From: Mucilaginibacter rubeus
Lineage (GTDB): Bacteria > Bacteroidota > Bacteroidia > Sphingobacteriales > Sphingobacteriaceae
NCBI RefSeq assembly: GCF_014643835.1
Contig: NZ_BMKD01000007.1
Coordinates: 124,001 to 188,000, forward strand
DNA length: 64,000 nt
Direction: 5' to 3'
This document shows positions 8,664 through 17,395 of the stretch, piece by piece. The notes beneath the pieces are model-generated. The model did no database searches and was not told where the DNA came from. It saw nothing but the letters and a program-made list of their open reading frames with translations. The position numbers and the translations under genes are program-made. The first letter of the stretch is position 1. Each line of letters starts with the position of its first letter.

Positions 8664-9269
8664 TCATTTACTCGCTGTTGAAAGTTGTTGAAGTGTTTTA
8701 GCACCCAGCATACCATCCGGAATAAGCTTACAATGTGCCTGAAAAGCCATCACCGCTTTTCTGAATATATCAGATTCTTGCCCGTCTATCGGTCCGGCAT
8801 AATATCCAAGTGATTTTAACTGCTTTTGCGTTTCGGTTAATAAATCAATCTTTCGATCAGCAGACAGATCGCCCAGCGAGGGTACTTCTCCCGGGTGTTT
8901 AATTATTTTGGAAAGCTTAACTCTTAAGCTATCATCATTAACGAGGCCGGTTTGCACTAAAAAGTTCAGGTTTTGCGCAGCTGCCTGTTGATCGCCGTTG
9001 GTTTCTATCATTTTTAAAACCAGGTCTGCTTCAAATTTTTGTTTTTCCAGGTTTCGATTTGCAACACCCTGTATCCATGCGCCTACTCCGGTACCGAGTA
9101 AGGCAAATATCGCTGAGAGGATTATCGGTGCATACTGTGATTTAAGCCACTTATTTTCACTCCTTTTCGACTGCTCTTCCTGGTAGTACTTAAAAACTTC
9201 AAAGTCAAGCTCTGTTTTTATCTGTGATTTAAACTTGTTAAAACTTTCATCCGGTTGTGTGTCGGCCAT
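8664..9269 (-). CDS. Membrane-anchored peptidoglycan-binding domain protein
   Basis: The product has 201 residues. A charged helical N-terminus (1-45) precedes one membrane helix (47-67), a helical linker (70-135), and a C-terminal PG_binding_1 domain (about 142-197: KQLKSLGYYAGPIDGQESDIFRKA, then FQ and PDGMLGAKTLQQL). No signal peptide precedes the helix, so the N-terminus should be cytoplasmic and the binding domain outside, if topology follows the positive-inside rule. Role beyond wall binding is unknown. Confidence 0.75.
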   Translation of the reverse strand: MADTQPDESFNKFKSQIKTELDFEVFKYYQEEQSKRSENKWLKSQYAPIILSAIFALLGTGVGAWIQGVANRNLEKQKFEADLVLKMIETNGDQQAAAQNLNFLVQTGLVNDDSLRVKLSKIIKHPGEVPSLGDLSADRKIDLLTETQKQLKSLGYYAGPIDGQESDIFRKAVMAFQAHCKLIPDGMLGAKTLQQLSTASK

Positions 9270-9359
9270 AGGTTATTTATTAGCTGTATGATTATAAAAT
9301 TAGATAATAAAATCTATTCTTTAAACAATCAACTCAGTCGCGAATATAATAACAAGCTT

Positions 9360-10526
9360 TTATACTACCCCGCTAAACACATCTACACCTGCCATTTCGG
9401 CCAGGTCATCAAAATATACCGATGCGAGATGCTCCCAGCTTAAGCGGCTGCTGTATTGGAGGGCCCCTTCAATAAACTGTTCCCGCAGGCTTTTATTCTT
9501 CAGCAATAATTCAATCCGCTCAACATAGCAGCCGGCATTGTATGGCTCACATTTAAAGCCATTAATGCCTTGCTCAATAAAATCTTTTGAGCCGCCGCCG
9601 TCGGCAATAACGCACGGTACGCCCGATGCCATAGCCTCAAGTACTACGTTACCATAAGCTTCAGATACCGATGGAAACAGGAACAGGGTTGATGACGCGT
9701 ATAAAACCGAGAGCGTTTTATGATCTACCTTACCGGTAAATACGGCCTTGGGCATCTTCGCTTCACAGGCTTTGCGTGCAATGCCATCGCCTGCAATGAT
9801 GAAGTTAACTTCGGGATGGCGGTCCTGCATTATGGTATAGATCTCAAACAGGGTCTCCAGGTTTTTCTCCCAAACCAGGCGGCTCGCAAATAAAATAGTT
9901 GGATTATCATTTCCTGTTATCGAGTGCAAACTTTTTTTATGCCTTGGCGAAAACAGCCGGGTATCTATTCCCCTTTGCCATAGTTTCATGCGATAGGTAT
10001 CAACTCCCATATCAATCAGCTCATCCTTCATAGTAATTGAAGGCACGTATACCTGATCACATTGATTATAGAAAACCTTATGACTCTCGGCCATCATCTG
10101 CTTAACCTTATTGATGAGGAAAGGGGTATGTTTCAGGTAATAATCGATGTAGGAAATAAAATGAGTATGGTATATGCTCATAACAGGCAAGCCTTGCTGG
10201 GTAGCATATTTTAACGCAAAATTGCCCAAAAGCGATGGCGTGGCGATGTGTACAACATCTGGCGAAAAATTATCAATCTCTTGCTTTAATTCGCCCATCA
10301 CCAGGGCAGGTATCGCCATAGTGTAACCGGTATTGATCGGCAAGGTCAAAGCCGGCACTTTTAATGATTCAAAACCGGCTATGCTATCCGGCCCGGCACC
10401 GTAAACAAACAGAAACTCAAAAATATTACGGTCAATCCGTTTAATGAGCTGATACATGGTGCGTACTGCACCGTCAAAATCTTCAATAAGTATCTCGGCA
10501 AAAAATGCTACTCTGATCTTTTTCAT
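9360..10526 (-). CDS. GT4-family glycosyltransferase
   Basis: The product has 388 residues in two Rossmann halves. The N-terminal half starts KKIRVAFFAEILIEDFDGAVR (acceptor side); the C-terminal half carries the GT4 donor signature SEAYGNVVLEAMASGVPCV near residue 290, whose two glutamates (E-x7-E) contact the nucleotide sugar. Closest by feel are the MgtA / SQD2-like lipid glycosyltransferases; substrate unknown. It lies 22 bp behind the GDPD-like gene on the same strand, so the two are probably co-transcribed, which would fit a lipid-related acceptor. Confidence 0.88.
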   Translation of the reverse strand: MKKIRVAFFAEILIEDFDGAVRTMYQLIKRIDRNIFEFLFVYGAGPDSIAGFESLKVPALTLPINTGYTMAIPALVMGELKQEIDNFSPDVVHIATPSLLGNFALKYATQQGLPVMSIYHTHFISYIDYYLKHTPFLINKVKQMMAESHKVFYNQCDQVYVPSITMKDELIDMGVDTYRMKLWQRGIDTRLFSPRHKKSLHSITGNDNPTILFASRLVWEKNLETLFEIYTIMQDRHPEVNFIIAGDGIARKACEAKMPKAVFTGKVDHKTLSVLYASSTLFLFPSVSEAYGNVVLEAMASGVPCVIADGGGSKDFIEQGINGFKCEPYNAGCYVERIELLLKNKSLREQFIEGALQYSSRLSWEHLASVYFDDLAEMAGVDVFSGVV

Positions 10527-10548
10527 CTTATTGACTGATTAGCGGTTA

Positions 10549-11397
10549 TTACTTTGTGTTCACCTTCGCATATCTTACAGGTTCCGGCCCCATCATCAGG
10601 AACTCTCTTAATTCGGCTAATTTATCGGTGTTGATCAGGTCAACCTCACATTCAAGCAAGGCTTTCCATACTTCCTTGTTTTCCGGGGAAGCCCACAGGC
10701 GTACCCGTTTTTTATGGTGATGCGCTGCGGCTACGTAATCACGAAGTAATTGTTTCTGATCTTCGGGCATCGGGCCTTTACCTGTCCAGCTGATCAGGCG
10801 CGAATATTTGCAGCTGGCAGTTTTATAAACGGTATTTGAAAGTGTATCGGTATGCACCTGCATCAGGTCCTCATCAATAAAAGCATAGCGTTGCCTTTGT
10901 GCCTGAAGCATCTTATATGGCTTATTGCCGGTTATAACGATGGTTACACTGCCTTCTGTTATTTCGCCGTTGTTATAGCTCGACAACATCGGCGCGTAGC
11001 GCTTTAAAACTTCCGACAGTTTTGCGTAGGTTTTCTCGGCGTCTGATTTAATATCGATCATCAACGTAACAGGAGCAAGCGGGTATACCACCTCCCTGTT
11101 TTTCCCTTCATAACAGTTAAACAATGGTTTTAAATAAAGCTGCTCCAGGGTGCGTTTTTTTTGAAAAGCGGGCAACATATGTGCCACCAGCAATTCGTCA
11201 TCACGCAGGTAAATATCAGCTTCTATGTTTTGAAAACCGTTATCCAAAGCATCGTACAGCGGTCGGTTGTGCCAGTAGTCATTATGCGCGAAACCTTTAG
11301 AGAGCGGGTTATTTTGAGCCTGGCAGGTAATGACTTTGAAGGTAAGGATAACAAAAAACAGAAATTTCAGGTGCTTGTGGCAAAATGCTGCTTGCAT
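10549..11397 (-). CDS. Secreted glycerophosphodiester phosphodiesterase-like protein
   Basis: The product has 282 residues with an N-terminal signal peptide (hydrophobic core FLFFVILTFKVITCQA). The TIM-barrel start of the GDPD/PI-PLC superfamily is seen as KGFAHNDYWHNRPLYDAL, where AHND replaces the usual AHRG, followed by NIEADIYLRDDELLVAHM, which carries the E-x-D metal ligands and second histidine. This is the AIM6-like branch. Predicted periplasmic or outer-surface hydrolase of phosphodiesters. First gene of a likely two-gene operon with the glycosyltransferase. Confidence 0.8.
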   Translation of the reverse strand: MQAAFCHKHLKFLFFVILTFKVITCQAQNNPLSKGFAHNDYWHNRPLYDALDNGFQNIEADIYLRDDELLVAHMLPAFQKKRTLEQLYLKPLFNCYEGKNREVVYPLAPVTLMIDIKSDAEKTYAKLSEVLKRYAPMLSSYNNGEITEGSVTIVITGNKPYKMLQAQRQRYAFIDEDLMQVHTDTLSNTVYKTASCKYSRLISWTGKGPMPEDQKQLLRDYVAAAHHHKKRVRLWASPENKEVWKALLECEVDLINTDKLAELREFLMMGPEPVRYAKVNTK

Positions 11398-11595
11398 CGT
11401 AATTTGTATTTGTTGCTACAAATTTATCCTTCAGATATGTACAGGCAGTTATGTCATGGTAAAGTAAAAGCACCAAATGCTTTAATTTATTGTAAATGAC
11501 TTAACGTTTTCATCACATTAAAATATACAAATTGACACCGTTCGATTAAGCTGGAGTCACATTAAATACGCATTTTATAAAGAAGTGTTAATATG

Positions 11596-12483
11596 CTATG
11601 ACAAATGGCGAAGAATTGATGCACCGAGCTCCTGCCAGTTACCAGCTTTTTCGGGAAGTGAACAAAGATCTGAGATAAGCATAAATACATCTTCCGCACT
11701 TTTGCCTTCCTGCCTTAGATATCTAATCGACGTTGAGCCGGCCGATTTGGATAGCTTTTTACCGTCTTTTTCAAGCAACAGCGGATGATGATAAAATACG
11801 ATATCATTAAAATCCTGCTTATCCAACACAGCCGCCAACTGGATCTGAGCCAATGTTGACGCCCACAGATCTTCACCCCTCACAATCAGGTCAATGCCAT
11901 AAAACAGATCGTCAATAACAGAAGTAAGTTGATAAGCCGGGAAACCGTCTTTTTTTTTGACCACAAAATTTTCCATTTCGGCAAGTAGCTGAGTTTGGAT
12001 AATTTTGCCGGTATAACTTTTCACGAGCAATGTAGCAACGTTATCTGTACGTAAGCGCCAACTCGCTCCAAGGGTATTTAAAGGAATCTGCTTATCTGAG
12101 CAGGTACAGCTTCCAATTTCACTCATTTGCTTGCGCGAGCAGGCACAGGCAAATACAAAACCACCTGCGGCTAATTGCTCGAGGGCTTCGTTATACAGAT
12201 GCATCCGGTGAATTTGTGAAAACCTGGCTTCAAAATCGTCGGCATCCTGCGGTCCTTCATCCCAGGGGATCTCCAAAAATCGTAGCGTATCAAAAATATC
12301 AGTCAGGTATTCCCGATTAACCCTTGCCCGGTCGAGGTCATCAATCCTCAATAAAACTTTAGCGCCATGCTTACGCGCCAATGTCGCGGTGATAGAAAAA
12401 GACAGCACATTGCCCACATGCAAAAACCCGCTTGGTGTTGGAGCAATGCGGGTTTTATTAAAATGTATCGGGGCACTTGTCAA
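11596..12483 (-). CDS. gluQ: Glutamyl-Q tRNA(Asp) synthetase
   Basis: The product has 295 residues, the length of the GluRS catalytic core without an anticodon-binding domain, as in YadB/GluQ. Class I signatures: PTPSGFLHVGN (16-26, HIGH equivalent) and KKLSKS near 245 (KMSKS). A zinc-site cluster is present at C113-x-C115 and C126-x-C128. The enzyme glutamylates queuosine in tRNA(Asp). The only possible initiation codon is TTG at 12483: an in-frame stop lies three codons upstream and no ATG precedes the HIGH motif. Confidence 0.85.
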   Translation of the reverse strand: MTSAPIHFNKTRIAPTPSGFLHVGNVLSFSITATLARKHGAKVLLRIDDLDRARVNREYLTDIFDTLRFLEIPWDEGPQDADDFEARFSQIHRMHLYNEALEQLAAGGFVFACACSRKQMSEIGSCTCSDKQIPLNTLGASWRLRTDNVATLLVKSYTGKIIQTQLLAEMENFVVKKKDGFPAYQLTSVIDDLFYGIDLIVRGEDLWASTLAQIQLAAVLDKQDFNDIVFYHHPLLLEKDGKKLSKSAGSTSIRYLRQEGKSAEDVFMLISDLCSLPEKAGNWQELGASILRHLS

Positions 12484-12573
12484 TAGCTTTTAGGATTGAT
12501 GAATGCTAAGATACAAAAGCGGGCGGCTATAGCAAATAGTGTGACGGATTCCTTTTGAGCGATGGGTTGTGCG

Positions 12574-12693
12574 ATTCCCTCCCCTGGGAGGGTGTAGGGA
12601 GGGGTTTCGTCGACATACCTATGCGCTTTAATGACGCACAAACCCCTCCCTGCCACTACTCATTCCAACCACACCCCTCCCGGGGGGAGGGAA
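12574..12693. repeat. G/C-block inverted repeat (REPIN-like, CCCTCCC family)
   Basis: Left arm CCCTCCCCTGGGAGGG then GGGAGGGGTTT; right arm AAACCCCTCCCTG then CCCCTCCCGGGGGGAGGG. Each arm is itself a hairpin and the arms are inverted copies, as in a REP doublet. It separates gluQ from the SDR gene. Related elements are at 14307-14413 and 55284-55508. Confidence 0.75.
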
Positions 12694-12721
12694 TTGAAAA
12701 TGGAGCGCCTCCTATAAACCA

Positions 12722-13465
12722 TTATGCCAGCAACGTACCTCCATCAACCACTAAATTCAACCCGGTGCCAAAGCTTTGCTTCATAAGATAAACAAAAGCA
12801 AGGGCAACGTCATCCGCGTGACCAACGCGACCAAGCAATAACGTATCTTTTGCCCAATTGTAAAGGCCTTCTTTATCTTCGGCAGGCATACTATCCCACA
12901 GGTTGGTGTCAATTACCCCGGGTACCACCGCGTTTACACGTATTGGAGCAAGCTCAACGGCAAGTGCCCTCACCAGGCCTTCCATGGCGCCGCAAATACT
13001 GCTGGCTATCGACCAACCAGCTGCCGGTCTTGCCCCTGCCGTGCCCCCAGTTAGGTTTACCGAGCCGCCCTCATTAATGAACGGGGCACCATACTTAACA
13101 GCAGCATAAGCCCCCCAATAGCGGAGATTAAAGAACTTACGTGCGGCCCCGATATCTGTTTGGTCGATATTATTCAAATTAAGATTTTCGGCAGCGGTAT
13201 AAACCAGGTGATCGAACTTCCCGGCCTGCTCAAAAAATGATTGTATGTTTTCCTCGTGCGATAGATCTATGGCGTAGCCCTCTGCATCTTCAGGCAGCTG
13301 GCTTAAAGCATTATTGATCTTACTTTGATTACCTGAAACTATTACCACTTTAGCCCCTTCCGCAGCAGCAGCTTTTGCTGTCGCGAAGCCTATACCTGTA
13401 CTGCCACCCAATATAATTACCCTTTTGCCTTTTAATGACGATTTGTTTTCAATTTGATTACTCAT
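12722..13465 (-). CDS. Divergent SDR-family protein lacking the Y-x-x-x-K catalytic pair
   Basis: The product has 247 residues with a Rossmann fold and cofactor motif GGSTGIGFATAKAAAAEG (19-36). The segment that normally carries Y-x-x-x-K reads GWSIASSICGAMEGL, so tyrosine and lysine are replaced by serine. Downstream ELAPIRVNAVVPGVIDTNLW is typical of SDRs. A subgroup of bacterial and fungal SDRs shows this GW-[SA]-x-x-x-S pattern. It may bind NAD(P)H without classical dehydrogenase chemistry, or use another mechanism. Divergent from the SMUG2 gene. Confidence 0.85.
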   Translation of the reverse strand: MSNQIENKSSLKGKRVIILGGSTGIGFATAKAAAAEGAKVVIVSGNQSKINNALSQLPEDAEGYAIDLSHEENIQSFFEQAGKFDHLVYTAAENLNLNNIDQTDIGAARKFFNLRYWGAYAAVKYGAPFINEGGSVNLTGGTAGARPAAGWSIASSICGAMEGLVRALAVELAPIRVNAVVPGVIDTNLWDSMPAEDKEGLYNWAKDTLLLGRVGHADDVALAFVYLMKQSFGTGLNLVVDGGTLLA

Positions 13466-13578
13466 GATGTTTATTCTTTTTTAGACACCACAAATTTCCG
13501 CCGTAAAAAACCGGTTCCACTTACCATTTGGTAAAAAGCGATTAGCCTTCAGAATTTATAAAATGCTAAATTTGAGTT

Positions 13579-14277
13579 ATGACACTCGCAGACCGGATTA
13601 TCCAATTCAATGAGCAGCTAACCTACACCGGCGATCCTTTACCTGAAGACATCCGCATTATGAACCCTTTTAAGGAACATCCGCAAACCATGCGTATTGT
13701 CGATGAGTTTTACCATAAATATTATAATGATAATCAACAGCGGCATATCATTTTGGGCATTAACCCCGGCAGGTTTGGCGGTGGCTTAACAGGCATCCCT
13801 TTTACGGATCCTAAACGACTGATCTCTGAGTGCCACATCAATTACGAAGGCAAAATGTCGCATGAGCCTTCTTCTGTGTTTGTTTATGAGGTGATCAACG
13901 CCTTTGGCGGCCCGGAAGCTTTTTATAAACAAATCTATATTAATTCGCCCTGTCCGCTTGGTTTTACAAGTGTTGATGCAAACGGCAAGGAAAAGAACTA
14001 TAACTATTACGACAGTAAGGAACTAACCAAAGCCGTTTATCAGTTTATGATCGAAAATATCCGCAAGCAGATTGACCTGGGCATTAATACCGAAAAATGC
14101 TTTTGTTTTGGTACGGGAAAAAATGAAACATTCCTGCGCAAGCTAAACGATGAATACCATTTCTTTGGCGAGATCATTGCACTGGAACATCCGCGTTTCA
14201 TCATGCAGTATAAAACGGCAAGCAAGCAATTTTATATTGATAAATACCTTGCTGCTTTTGAAAGTATTGCGGGATAA
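13579..14277 (+). CDS. SMUG2-type uracil-DNA glycosylase (DUF4918)
   Basis: The product has 232 residues. The active-site motif GINPGRFGGGLTGIPFTDP (around 57-75) and the late motif EHPRFIMQY match the SMUG2/DUF4918 branch of uracil-DNA glycosylases. The enzyme removes uracil or related damaged bases for base excision repair. A TAnnTTTG-like box (TAAATTTG, 13567-13574) ends only five bases before the ATG, so the transcript could be leaderless; this is inference. Confidence 0.85.
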   Translation: MTLADRIIQFNEQLTYTGDPLPEDIRIMNPFKEHPQTMRIVDEFYHKYYNDNQQRHIILGINPGRFGGGLTGIPFTDPKRLISECHINYEGKMSHEPSSVFVYEVINAFGGPEAFYKQIYINSPCPLGFTSVDANGKEKNYNYYDSKELTKAVYQFMIENIRKQIDLGINTEKCFCFGTGKNETFLRKLNDEYHFFGEIIALEHPRFIMQYKTASKQFYIDKYLAAFESIAG

Positions 14278-14306
14278 GTTATCGCCTATTAAACAAAACT
14301 TATCAA

Positions 14307-14413
14307 TTCCCCTCTTGAGAGGGGGCGCGAACGAAAGCGCGGTAGCAGGGGTGTGTTTCTGCGGTAGACTTATCAAGCAGAAACACACCCCTCCGCCCCT
14401 CTCAAGAGGGGAA
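14307..14413. repeat. REPIN-like inverted repeat (CCCCTCTTGAGAGGGG family)
   Basis: The left arm TTCCCCTCTTGAGAGGGG plus GGGGTGTGTTT is mirrored by AAACACACCCCT plus CCCCTCTCAAGAGGGG on the right. Each end is a hairpin and the arms are mutually complementary. The same family occurs at 55342-55450. Confidence 0.85.
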
Positions 14414-14522
14414 TCGCTCAATCCCGCACCATTTGTCCCTTATATTAACTATGCAATAAACATCCTCTTGTTTCAGGCTAAAACGCTTATATTGTGTGCT
14501 GCAACCAATTAACCTTTAAGCT

Positions 14523-15542
14523 ATGACCCAAAGCAAGTTTTTAGCATTCCTGCTGGTGCTTTTTGTTTTTCCTTTTGTTTCAAAAGGGCAATCAGCTGCA
14601 AACAATAAACTCATCTCGCCCCGCATCAGGGTGATCATGGACAACGATTTTAGCGGTGACCCGGATGGTTTGTTTGCGCTTACACATTTGGTATTATCAC
14701 CATCGGTTGACGTTAGAGGGATCATTGGTTCGCACCTGAATGCCAATGATGGGTTCGACAGATCTAAAACCCAGGCGGAGAACGCGGCAAAAAAGGCTGC
14801 AGACCTGTTAGCTGTTTTAAAGATTAAAGATCAATTCCCGGTAATAGCAGGCTCTAACACCGCGATGGTAAACGACAGTACCCCGGTAAAAAGTAAAGCT
14901 GTCGATCTGATCATTAAAGAAGCATCCCGTACAGACACCTCCTTACCTCTTTACATCCTTTGTGGCGCCGGACTTACCGAAATTGCATCGGCTGTATTAA
15001 CCGATCCAAAAATTGCCGACAAACTCACACTGGTGTGGATTGGCGGCCCGGAGTACAGCGATCTTGCACTACCCCCACCCAATTACAGCAGCCCCGAATA
15101 TAACCTCAATATCGATATCAATGCGGCGAGAGCTGTGTTTAACCATTCTCAGCTAAAATTATGGCAGATTCCGAGGGATGGATATCGCCAGGCCATACTT
15201 TCCTACTCAGAATTACTGCTTAAAGTAAAGCCGCAAGGCGAAACAGGGAAATATCTGGCTGGCGCACTTGAAAACGTCATGAAGCTCATCCAGCAATATC
15301 GTCTTAATTTGGGTGAAACCTATATCATAGGTGATAGTCCGCTGGTGTTGCTTACCGCGCTGCAATCATCCTTTGAAGCCGATCCATCATCAAGTGAATA
15401 TGTGTTAAAGCCCTGCCCGCTTATTAACGCACAAGGCGGATATGATTACAATGCCCATGGCCGAAATATCCGTGTTTATCGCAGGTTAGATATCAACCTC
15501 ATGTTTAATGATTTTTTTGCCAAGCTGGAGTTGGCTAAATAA
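14523..15542 (+). CDS. Secreted nucleoside hydrolase-like protein
   Basis: The product has 339 residues. The signal peptide (1-21, FPFVSKGQS) is followed by the inosine-uridine hydrolase fold: the calcium-binding aspartate cluster appears as MDNDFSGDPDGLFAL (about 39-53), close to the family's D-x-D-x-x-x-D-D. IPRDGYR replaces the later histidine region. Predicted to hydrolyse N-glycosidic bonds of nucleosides in the periplasm, though members of this divergent branch (DUF1593-like) may act on other ribosides. Followed by the GH35 gene 99 bp downstream. Confidence 0.8.
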   Translation: MTQSKFLAFLLVLFVFPFVSKGQSAANNKLISPRIRVIMDNDFSGDPDGLFALTHLVLSPSVDVRGIIGSHLNANDGFDRSKTQAENAAKKAADLLAVLKIKDQFPVIAGSNTAMVNDSTPVKSKAVDLIIKEASRTDTSLPLYILCGAGLTEIASAVLTDPKIADKLTLVWIGGPEYSDLALPPPNYSSPEYNLNIDINAARAVFNHSQLKLWQIPRDGYRQAILSYSELLLKVKPQGETGKYLAGALENVMKLIQQYRLNLGETYIIGDSPLVLLTALQSSFEADPSSSEYVLKPCPLINAQGGYDYNAHGRNIRVYRRLDINLMFNDFFAKLELAK

Positions 15543-15641
15543 ATGCTGCATTTGGCACATTTTTAACCATAAACGGTTTATTTAGTATTACCAAAAGTGC
15601 TGTTTTGTAATTATTTTGCATGGTCATAAACCTTTGTTATC

Positions 15642-17273
15642 ATGCTTAAAATAATTGGCAAAAAAACTCAAAATACGCTTCTGCTTACATTACTATTATT
15701 TGCGGGGGGTAAAACTCTTGCTCAAACCAATGATACATCGTTACCTAAGCTTATCGAAAAAAATGGCAGGCACGCGTTTTTAGTTGACGGCAAACCATTT
15801 TTAATGCTGGGCGGACAGGCGCACAACTCAAGTGCATGGCCCGCTTTAACGCCAGGCGTATGGAAATCGGCCGGAGCAATGCACCTTAACACGCTCGAAG
15901 TACCCATTTACTGGGAGCAGGTAGAGCCACAGCCCGGGAGGTTTAACTTTTCATTAGTGGATACCCTGCTTACCCAAGCCCGGCAGCATAACGTGCATTT
16001 GGTATTATTATGGTTTGGCACCTGGAAAAACGGCAGCAACCATTACATGCCCGAATGGATGAAACGCGATGCGGAGAAATATCCAAACATTACTGGTAAA
16101 ACAGGCAAGCCCATTGACTCGCCTTCACCTCATTCAAAAGCCACTTTAGATGCTGATATCAAAGCGTTTTCGGCAGTTATGCGTTACTTAAAGCAGGCTG
16201 ATGAGCAACATACCGTAATCATGGTGCAGGTTGAAAACGAACCAGGCTCATGGGACACCGTTCGCGACTATTCAGCCAAGGCGCAAAAACTGTTTGAAGG
16301 CGATGTCCCCGCCCAACTGTTAAAACCAGCTGTACTAAAAGCCCTGAATGTATCGGAACACTCAAAAGGCTCGTGGACCAAAGTTTTTGGCGACAGGGCT
16401 GACGAATATTTCCAGGCCTGGTCAATAGCCCGGTTCATCGAACAGGTGGCCGCAGCCGGTAAAGCTGAGTATCCGCTGCCATTATACGTAAACGTGGCGC
16501 TCCGTGATCCGCTTACCAATCCGCCGGCAACCCATTATGAAAGCGGGGGCGCGACAGATAACGTAATCCCGATCTGGAAAGTAGCCGCCCCATCAATTAA
16601 CCTGCTTGCTCCTGATATTTACCTGTCGGGCAGCGAAAGGGTGTTGAAAGTAATTGACCTGTATACCCGCGCAGATAATCCCCTGTTTGTACCCGAAGCT
16701 GGCTTAATGGCTGATAATGCCAAATATTTTTATGATGTGTTGGCCCACGGTGGTATTGGCTTTTCACCTTTCGGGATAGATGACAATGGCGATAGTTCAA
16801 ACGATGATCATTTGGCCGAGCTACTTTCCCCTTTTGCGGATGAATATGCCATGGCAGCACCAATGATGCGTGAACTGGCACAATGGGCATTTGAAAATAA
16901 GATCAAAGCCGTTGTTGAACATGAAGATGGCGCGGAGCAAAGCATTAAACTTGGTGCCTGGGATGCCATTGTAAAATTTGGCAGCGGCCGGGGTGGTGAA
17001 CTTAAACCTAATAAAGACCATAACGGTAAAGCCATGATTGTTAGCCTTAATGAAAATAAATTTATCGCGACTGGAACAAACTGTCGCATCACCTTCCGCC
17101 CGGCCGGCAGCAACACCGGTAAGGCATGGCAATACCTTAAGGTTGAAGAAGGCTGGTATGATCAAGGCGTATTTAAATCGCTTCGCATCCTTAATGGTGA
17201 TGAAACAGACTGGGGAGGGCCTGCAATTGGCGATAAGCCGAGGGTGTTGCAGATCTCGTTGGTGGTGAGGTAA
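15642..17273 (+). CDS. Secreted GH35 beta-galactosidase-like enzyme with DUF5597 C-terminus
   Basis: The product has 543 residues: signal peptide (1-27), then GH35 barrel entry LVDGKPFLMLGGQAHNSS and LEVPIYWEQVEPQPGRFNF. The probable acid/base is in QVENEPGSWD (glutamate near 200) and the probable nucleophile in FVPEAGL (near 351). The C-terminal 150 residues match the DUF5597 beta-domain. Predicted to remove terminal galactose-like residues from plant polysaccharide. No SusC/SusD pair is adjacent, so it is not in a classical PUL here. Confidence 0.88.
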   Translation: MLKIIGKKTQNTLLLTLLLFAGGKTLAQTNDTSLPKLIEKNGRHAFLVDGKPFLMLGGQAHNSSAWPALTPGVWKSAGAMHLNTLEVPIYWEQVEPQPGRFNFSLVDTLLTQARQHNVHLVLLWFGTWKNGSNHYMPEWMKRDAEKYPNITGKTGKPIDSPSPHSKATLDADIKAFSAVMRYLKQADEQHTVIMVQVENEPGSWDTVRDYSAKAQKLFEGDVPAQLLKPAVLKALNVSEHSKGSWTKVFGDRADEYFQAWSIARFIEQVAAAGKAEYPLPLYVNVALRDPLTNPPATHYESGGATDNVIPIWKVAAPSINLLAPDIYLSGSERVLKVIDLYTRADNPLFVPEAGLMADNAKYFYDVLAHGGIGFSPFGIDDNGDSSNDDHLAELLSPFADEYAMAAPMMRELAQWAFENKIKAVVEHEDGAEQSIKLGAWDAIVKFGSGRGGELKPNKDHNGKAMIVSLNENKFIATGTNCRITFRPAGSNTGKAWQYLKVEEGWYDQGVFKSLRILNGDETDWGGPAIGDKPRVLQISLVVR

Positions 17274-17284
17274 AATTAATTAAT

Positions 17285-17382
17285 GTAGAGACGCATAATT
17301 GCGTCTCTCGCAGGCAGGTCACGCATGCAATTTTCAATTAAATGAGGCTCAGTACATTAGAGACGCAATTATGCGTCTCTAC
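17285..17382. repeat. Palindromic repeat pair (GAGACGCAATT family)
   Basis: Two palindromes, GTAGAGACGCATAATTGCGT.. and AGAGACGCAATTATGCGTCT.., face each other across about 50 bp between two convergent genes. They can form individual hairpins or one large cruciform, and could act as a bidirectional terminator. A single related hairpin is at 40205-40225. Confidence 0.8.
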
Positions 17383-17395
17383 ACGTTAAACCCTC

